DNA from: Agriotes lineatus
Lineage: Eukaryota > Arthropoda > Insecta > Coleoptera > Elateridae
Assembly (NCBI GenBank): GCA_940337035.1
Contig: CALNHX010001948.1
Location: 124,001 to 188,000, forward strand
Length of the DNA: 64,000 nucleotides
Direction of reading: 5' to 3'
Position numbers and translations under genes: made by a program. Below the pieces are notes generated by a model, which was not told the origin of the DNA, did no database searches, and worked only from the letters and a program-made list of their open reading frames with translations. Below, in pieces: positions 22,701 to 31,700 of the stretch; within the stretch, counting starts at the first letter, position 1, and every line of letters starts with the position of its first letter.

Positions 22701-25700
22701 CTTCTTTGAAGTCTTAGTAATTTACTAATTACCCATGCTACAAAATATGTTGCCTTGATCAAATATAAACTTACAGTGGTGTATTTTGCTTGTTATAAAT
22801 GAGGTCTAGACATATGGAGTGTCAAGTTACCTTAGCGACCAACTGCTGTGGTCATATGGTCAAAGTCAAACATAGAATTTTACCGAAACTAAGGAATTCC
22901 AACCCTAGCAAAGGTTTTTTAACTTTGTGCCAACAATAAAATATAGTAGAAGGTTAGGACAAAATATAACAATGGATGACTGAATTGGGGCCCAGATTTG
23001 ATAGGAATGTAGAGCGACGGAGACAGAAAAGTGGTGTATTTTGCCAGTAAATTTAAAGTACAGCGCACGGTATAACAAAAAGAGTGCTTTGGCTGTGTAT
23101 AGTCATATGGCACTACTAAAGTGAATAAAAAAGCCTACATACTATTATGATACATGAGGCAGTGTAATCAATTACAATAAAGAAATATTTAAAACGAATA
23201 AATTTGGAAGATAGCTATAATTACATCTTGATGGGTGTTAAATTTTAAATATTATTAATAAATTTAATTGCGACAATCAGAGAGGAAATTTTCATATTAA
23301 TTGAATATACTAATTTAATGGTTACAGAAAATTTTAATAAAGTTCAAGCCAAGGTTACACTTGACAAATGTATTTGTTAGAATGATAAGAATTAATAGCA
23401 TGTAATAATAGGATATTTAAAAAAATAAGTGTGCAATAAGAATTGTATCTAACAGGGAGAAAAATTTTGTTTAAGTAGTTACAAAAACAACTCATGTAAA
23501 AGCAGACATGTATCTTGAAAATTACAAATTTTAATCAATAAAAAACAGAAATTAATGCCTTAAATTTGTATTATTATTTGGTTTATCCAAATTTAAAAGG
23601 GACTTAAACAGATCTACGTGGTGTGTTATATTAAAATACTAATTGAAGTTATTGGAAGAATATAATCAGTCAAGAGATTATACAAATACAGTTAATTGGA
23701 AATAGACAAATACCAATGGTTACATTATTTGAAGATATTTTGATTTGTTCTTGCATACGGGAGATTATTGGAAGTGCTTACAAGTAACTATTTGATTTGG
23801 ATAATTTGGAGGATATTACTAGAGTCGTCGGACTATCTGAGCTAATCGGTGTGACGGTGACATTTGAAAGGAGGAAGGATTGGATTCTGGGAGCAAAAGG
23901 GGTTGAGGACGAGACGAATGCAGTTCTAGGGTTTCCGGATCAGCATAGGCGTTACCGTTTGAAGAGTGGGCATTAGATGTTGCAGACTGTCGACACCAGG
24001 ATCCATTCTTGGTTGGATTTTGGCAGTAAAAAGCAAGAGAAGTTATTAAGGTTTGTGTAACAAGTTTATGAAAGCATTTTAAATAACAATCAGTAAAAGA
24101 AAATATCAAAATAGACTTGATATAGTGTTTACAGAGGTGAATTGATTAATATGTGTGTCAATGTAATATACAATTGTCAATATCTGGCTTGATGAGTTTT
24201 GAAAATCGGTTTGACAGCAAGTGTCATTAAATATAATATTAAAATTCAATTAATAGAGATCTTGATTTGGCGAACCACCTCAGATAAGAGAACTTGATTT
24301 GAAAGAAATTATTGGGGCATTGCATTAGTAAAGGGCAAGTTTTAAGTAAAATATTAAATACATAATAAATGTTATGCAATAGTAAGAGGAGCTAGTATTA
24401 TTATATAATATAGTCTCCCAACGTAGTGCATTACATATAATATATGGCTAGCCCAACGTGGAGCTTATATAGCAATTACATAATAATACATATGTGCTCA
24501 AGAAATTGTCCTTTCCGAGTCAGAACCATTTTAATAAAATTACTGTTTAAGAAGGTTTGGCCATAGGGGTTCTACACCCTAACGTATAAGGTTGACCGAC
24601 TTAAATCCACCAGTCTTATATGTCTGCGGACACTTATAATCTGTGGTATATTTTATGGTCTACGCTATGTCAAATCAGAATTTCTCAGACCTACGATAGT
24701 AGAGAGTAAAAGAGGGATGTTACACTTTGTTGAAATTAATGTTCATTGTATTATATTATTATTTACAAATTTATTGTTAATTAATTCAAATGGTGGTAGG
24801 CTATAAATAAATAAATAAATACATAATAGTTATTTATGCAACAAGTGCTAAAAGTCGACGTTTATGCGGGAGACATGAAAATTATGAAACAAAGCCGAAG
24901 GCTGAGTTTCATAACATGTCTCGCGCATAAACGACTTTTAGCACGCGTTGCATACAATATTTTATCTACGACCTTAATTTTACCGTTATTAATCCATAAA
25001 TATCGATTTAAGAAAGGTTCGCATCTGCGACGCTTTTGTCATAATGAATAGTAGCCTACGCCGCGGTGGCGATTGTTTGGCCACGCCCGTGCTGTCAAGG
25101 TGAGTTACGAAATGTAATTATTGATACTCCACATATGACTGTATTCATTACATAACGCTTTAATTATTTCAAAAACGCTTTACCTGTAACGCAAGAAGCA
25201 ACTAGAATAGCTTTACAACTTCACTTGCAGTTCGAAATTGTAGTTTTGAACCTCGCTTCACTTTTAGCACATGTACTAAAAGTAAACAGCTGATTTCTTT
25301 AAACACGGTAAACTATAAAACGTCACTTTTAGTGAAACAAGCTAGCGCTAAAAGGCCTACTTTTGGTAGTGGTCGTAGATAAATATGTTTCTTATTGTAT
25401 TATTTATCCATGCAAGCCATATACTAAATACTGGTGTCCCGCATAGATTGCATAATAATGCACTGGCGTGTTCTTTGGTCAAAAAGAAACAACTTCCTTT
25501 TACAGTGATCTTATACATAATTAGTCAACATTTGATTTTTAATTTTAAGCATTTGTCAAAAATTTTAAAAAATTACAAATTCTACAAAAACGGTGCAAAA
25601 TAGAGCGTTAGGTGAAGAGACAAATTTTCTCTAGAATTTTAAGCTGAATTCAAAAATGTAATAATATACCGGGTGTTCTATTTAAAATAGAAGTTAATAA

Positions 25701-28700
25701 AAAAAAAGAAAGTTTTTTGGGTTCAGGGGACTCTGAAACGCGAAGATCTGTTGAAAACTCAATTTCGAATTTTTGGGGTGAATCCAATACATCCTTTATT
25801 GTAAAAGGAAGTAAAAGTCCTAATAAACATGGGTCCGGAAATGCTTTATTTCAGACATACAGAGTGTTAAAGTTTTCAAAAAAAAAAAAACAGCCGCCTA
25901 TGGTATAAATAATTTAAATCTAAGTGTGCCAAAACATGATCATTAATAGCACTAGTAAACCTTCAAAGTGTCACTAAAATTGGTTAAGGGGATTTTAGAT
26001 ATTGAAGCATTTTAGTTTTTGTCTTAACAGGTTCAGAGACGTGCTTTAATTTTTTTCTTGAAAACGAAGCGAGATCTGAAAAAATCTCGGGAAACAAAAC
26101 AGTTGCATTTTTAGTTGTTTTATTAAAAAAAATTATAAAAAATCTCGTAGGCGTTATTTTTTGTGTGCAAAAACCTAATCGTTATGCCCCCCTGGGCACG
26201 CCCCTGGAATTGCTACATCAATTGTAATAGGTCCAAAAGATACCTGATAAAGTTATAAACAAACTCTAAAAATTTCATTAAAATCGCTCAAAGCGTTTTT
26301 AGATAACATAATAAAAACTTTTGACATCCTGTATCTCGGAAACTATGCATTTGCGAATATATGTTTATTAGGACTCTTTTGTTTCTTTTTGACCAAAAAA
26401 CACGCCAGTGCATTATTATGCAATCTATGCGGGACACCCTGTATATAAATATTTTTTTTCTGACAGTAGTGGCTTTTGATATACTTTCTCATGGGCATCT
26501 ATCTGGCCTTCTTAATTGGATTTTTTATTTTAATATTTACATATATAACCAGTCTGTGTTTGCCTGCTTTTTCATTGTTAATTAGGTTCAGTTATTGTAA
26601 TGTAGTATAACAAAAAGTGCGTGAATACGGGTCTGTTCAGTGAATTGCTTATGCACATTGGAGCTGCGAGTACAAAGAGTATTTGTCTCGTTATACCCAT
26701 TAATAAAATTCGATAAGATCCAGACCATTCTTCTGCGAGCTATTAATGCGAGTACATTCATACAAACATGAATATTTCGGAGTTAATTACCAAAGTGTTC
26801 ATCGAGGAAGGCACTTGGATTCAAGCACATCTTGATCGCCACAATCAAAGTGTTACATTTGTAGGTACTCGAAAAACTGTAAATCTATAACAAATGGGGT
26901 GGTATTTCGCGTTTGTAAACATTTTGTTTCCTATTTAGTATACCATTCTGACGCGGGAGAACAGAAATAGTCTTGCCGCTTCACTATTTGACATTTTAAG
27001 CAACTAATACTCATTATAAAAAAGCGACGTTATGCACACCTATAAGCGCTGGTAATTTACGCGTTCATCTAGTATCACAGCTATGATCTACCAATCCTAA
27101 CTACGTTGTGTACATACCCTACCATAGGTAGTTCAGGGCGGGCTGAGCCTACTGTTTGTGAGCCACTCGAAGTGAATTTCACCTGCGGCTAGTTAAATGG
27201 AAGCAGTAAATAAAGTTTATTCCATAAGTGCTCGTGTGCAGAAAGTCAACTTTTGCATTTCAAGGGTTGCCAAATGACCATGTACTGAGTAAGTACGCCA
27301 TTGTGACACATCCAAAAGGGACTTTCCAACTGCATTCGTGGAAAATTTCCACGCATCGCACCGTTTAAGATGGGTGATGCATGCAGTTTTATGTTCACGT
27401 ATTAAGAACAGTTATTTCGGTGTTATTTTTTTTTGTGCTTGGTATTAATCCCGAATTTCTTTATTGTTTTATGTGTGTGTATCTAAAAGTACAATAGACC
27501 TATGCTTATTTGTGTAAATAAATTGGCTTTTCCTGAGTGTATTGTTTGAAGTTATTTTCAGCTCCGAGAAAACTACAAGTGCACAGGCAGCTTCCTGTTT
27601 TAGCAGATATTAATCTATCCTATCCACAAGTTGAGACAAAGTAAGACTTTTATGGGTACTGAGCTAGCTAGGCGAATAACAGGGTAATTAATCTATAAAA
27701 ATACTATGGCGTATAAGACGTCCATTTAAATTTATCATCCAAACGGAGGGGCAGGCATACGACTTTTTTCAACTTTGTGTAATTATTTTCAGTGACTATA
27801 AATAGCTATTATTTACAAGTGACTAATATATTTCATTATACACTGCTCCTAATTCTGTGACAGTTGACAGTTTGTATTGTCTTCGAACTTTATTGTACAA
27901 AAGCTGCTACTATAAGATAATGAATGAGCCCTATCTAATGGTGTTACTATGGAGTTGTTTAAATAACACCACATTTCTTTTACTTTATGATTGTCTTGGC
28001 CGTAAGTTGTTTTTGAATTGCTTTTTTTTTAACTAATAATCGTTTTGCCTGTAACAATGAGAGATAACAGCGATTGTAAGATCACAAATGAATGTAAATA
28101 TGGCTGCATAACTCTTTTGTCAGAGAAACCAAAAAACTGGAAGAAACAACCATTTTAAAAAATGGTGCAAACAAAAGAATGGAAACATTACTGAGAGGAT
28201 GTTATTGGCATATTTCGTACAAGCAATGAAAAACTGAAAGCTCTAAATATTAGTCAATATGCTTAAGATTACAATTTCTCAATATGATTCAGTTGACATT
28301 TATAAGTATTTCACATTAAATGTTTTTCTTAAAGGGGAAAATATTGATAATATGTGGCATTCAGACTGGGTCCTTTAACCCTTCATTACACGTACCGCCA
28401 GCTTTTCCCCGGTTATACATTATTTTTTTAAAAATTTTTATAACTGTTTTATCAAATTATGCCAGATTCTTAGTGCCATCCTAAAATTGACTGTTAAATA
28501 ATCCTAAAATATTTTTTGAATTAATATATTTTCGGGGAATCCCTCGGACTGTTACGTTTTTTATTGTATTATGATTTACTTTAGTATGTTTATAATAAAT
28601 TACAGTTAAAACTACTGCACATAACATTCGAAATATATTATATTCACACAAAAAAATAAAAAAATAAACAAATTGACTAGTGAGGGAATCTCTGTATTGC

Positions 28701-31700
28701 ATGTAATTGTTTAAACTGCCTTTTGTGCGTGTAAGGACGGGTTAATATGCATTTTAACATAAAAGGAGACAATTCTGAAGGCTCTCATGTCAAGAATAGA
28801 GTATATTATGTTATTAGGAGTAAAAGTGATACTTTGTGTGGTAAGACCGGAGATGCATTTGACTGACGAGCATAACCGAGTCAGACAAGTCCGGGAGGGG
28901 CACACCAAGTCACTTTTATTCCAAACAGCATATACTATTTTATTTTCAAACGCCCAAACTAATATAAATAAATATATATTTCAAAAATTACGATTAGCAG
29001 AAACTGACATCTATGTTGTCTATGGGAGTTAAATCAAGTTTACTTCACCGGTCGTAAAGGTAACCACTTTTATGCCTAGGCATAAAAGTAACGCATTTAC
29101 CTTGTAGGTCAAGTCACATAAGTTGTCAATTTTATGACATTTGAAAATAATAGTAGATTATAATATAAGTGAGAGAAATGCATCATTATTTGCGAGTGAG
29201 AATTTTGAATTTCTCACGCGCTTATAATGGCATTTCGCTCATGTGTGATATACGACTTTTATCTTACAGTAGCAATTTTTGTGCCCAAATAGTTTGCGAC
29301 GTCAAAATATGTCGTGAAATGGACAATAGTTAGTTAGTGGCTGTACAATTAATATAAATATACATTAAATGTTTTAAAAAACTAACTTTGTTTATTTTCA
29401 ATAAATAATGAAAACTCACTAGTGAGTAAAACGTCATTTTAGTCAATGAAAACAGTTATATAATGTATGCTAATAGGTGCTACTGTAAGATAAAATTTGT
29501 TATCCACATGCTCTTCATAGCACAGCATGAGCATCCACAAATTTTTAAAAGTTTATAAAAACAACAAACAGTATGAAAAAACAAATGTTGATGATGCAAT
29601 TATTGAAATTCTCTATACATAATTAGTCAACATTTGATTTTTAATTTTTAAGCATTTGTCAAAAATTTAAAAAATTACAAATTCTACAAAAACGGTGCAA
29701 AATAGAGCGTTAGGTGAAGAGACAAATTTTCTCTAGAATTTTAAGCTGAATTCAAAATGTAATAATATACCGGGTGTTCTATTTAAAATAGAAGTTAATA
29801 AAAAAAAAGAAAGTTTTTTGGGTTCAGGGGACTCTGAAACGCGAAGATCTGTTGAAAACTCAATTTCGAATTTTTGGGGTGAATCCAATACATCCTTTAT
29901 TGTAAAAGGAAGTAAAAGTCCTAATAAACATGGGTCCGGAAATGCTTTATTTCAGACATACAGAGTGTTAAAGTTTTCAAAAAAAAAAAAAAACAGCCGC
30001 CTATGGTATAAATAATTTAAATCTAAGTGTGCCAAAACATGATCATTAATAGCACTAGTAAACCTTCAAAGTGTCACTAAAATTGGTTAAGGGGATTTTA
30101 GATATTGAAGCATTTTAGTTTTTGTCTTAACAGGTTCAGAGACGTGCTTTAATTTTTTTCTTGAAAACGAAGCGAGATCTGAAAAAATCTCGGGAAACAA
30201 AACAGTTGCATTTTTAGTTGTTTTATTAAAAAAAATTATAAAAAATCTCGTAGGCGTTATTTTTTGTGTGCAAAAACCTAATCGTTATGCCCCCCTGGGC
30301 ACGCCCCTGGAATTGCTACATCAATTGTAATAGGTCCAAAAGATACCTGATAAAGTTATAAACAAACTCTAAAAATTTCATTAAAATCGCTCAAAGCGTT
30401 TTTAGATAACATAATAAAAAACTTTTGACATCCTGTATCTCGGAAACTATGCATTTGCGAATATATGTTTATTAGGACTCTTTTGTTTCTTTTTGATCAA
30501 AAAACACGCCAGTGCATTATTATGCAATCTATGCGGGACACCCTGTATATAAATATTTTTTTTCTGACAGTAGTGGCTTTTGATATACTTTCTCATGGGC
30601 ATCTATCTGGCCTTCTTAATTGGATTTTTTATTTTAATATTTACATATATAACCAGTCTGTGTTTGCCTGCTTTTTCATTGTTAATTAGGTTCAGTTATT
30701 GTAATGTAGTATAACAAAAAGTGCGTGAATACGGGTCTGTTCAGTGAATTGCTTATGCACATTGGAGCTGCGAGTACAAGTGAGAGAAATGCATCATTAT
30801 TTGCGAGTGAGAATTTTGAATTTCTCACGCGCTTATAATGGCATTTCGCTCATGTGTGATATACGACTTTTATCTTACAGTAGCAATTTTTGTGCCCAAA
30901 TAGTTTGCGACGTCAAAATATGTCGTGAAATGGACAATAGTTAGTTAGTGGCTGTACAATTAATATAAATATACATTAAATGTTTTAAAAAACTAACTTT
31001 GTTTATTTTCAATAAATAATGAAAACTCACTAGTGCGTAAAACGTCATTTTAGTCAATGAAAACAGTTGTATAATGTATGCTAATAGGTGCTACTGTAAG
31101 ATAAAATTTGTTATCCACATGCTCTTCATAGCACAGCATGAGCATCCACAAATTTTTAAAAGTTTATAAAAACAACAAACAGTATGAAAAAACAAATGTT
31201 GATGATGCAATTATTGAAATTCTTAGAAAAAATGTATTAAAACAACAAGTAACTATAGAAACATTAACATTTCCTGATAGTAAATTAAACATGTTCTTTT
31301 GTTATAGCGTTATAATGGTTCCATATATTTACACAAATGCATATTTCAAAGGTCAAAACTTTCCTGTTACATGCCAATATCGACTCAGAAAAATATTGAA
31401 TTTATTAATGCAATTTTCAGAATCAAGAAGTAATAAGTGCTCATTCTTAAAAATTAAAATAGACAAATATAAATGTCATTATTACAGTGGGTAAGGGGCA
31501 GCGTACATACATCAAACAAGGAGAGACACTCATTCTAAATGTTGAAACCTGTCTAGAGTGCCTGGAACAGTAACTCGGGGAGTATTTCTAAGCTTCACTA
31601 TCAGATGGCAGCACAAAGTTTTACCAATTACAGTGCCTTTATATAGACAGTGGCGACAATACAACTAAGCCACACCCCCGCCGCCATATTTAGGCAAATT

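Noticed and set aside
26768..26890. Small ATG frame (MNISELITKVFIEEGTW)
   Set aside because: A faint resemblance to a MADF-type helix, but too short and with no neighbouring domain or expression evidence.
29169..31223. LTR retrotransposon, because 444-bp direct repeats flank 1.17 kb
   Set aside because: The middle segment is itself a copy of 25512-26675. A tandem duplication plus deletion explains all borders, and there are no TG...CA ends, primer site or target duplication.
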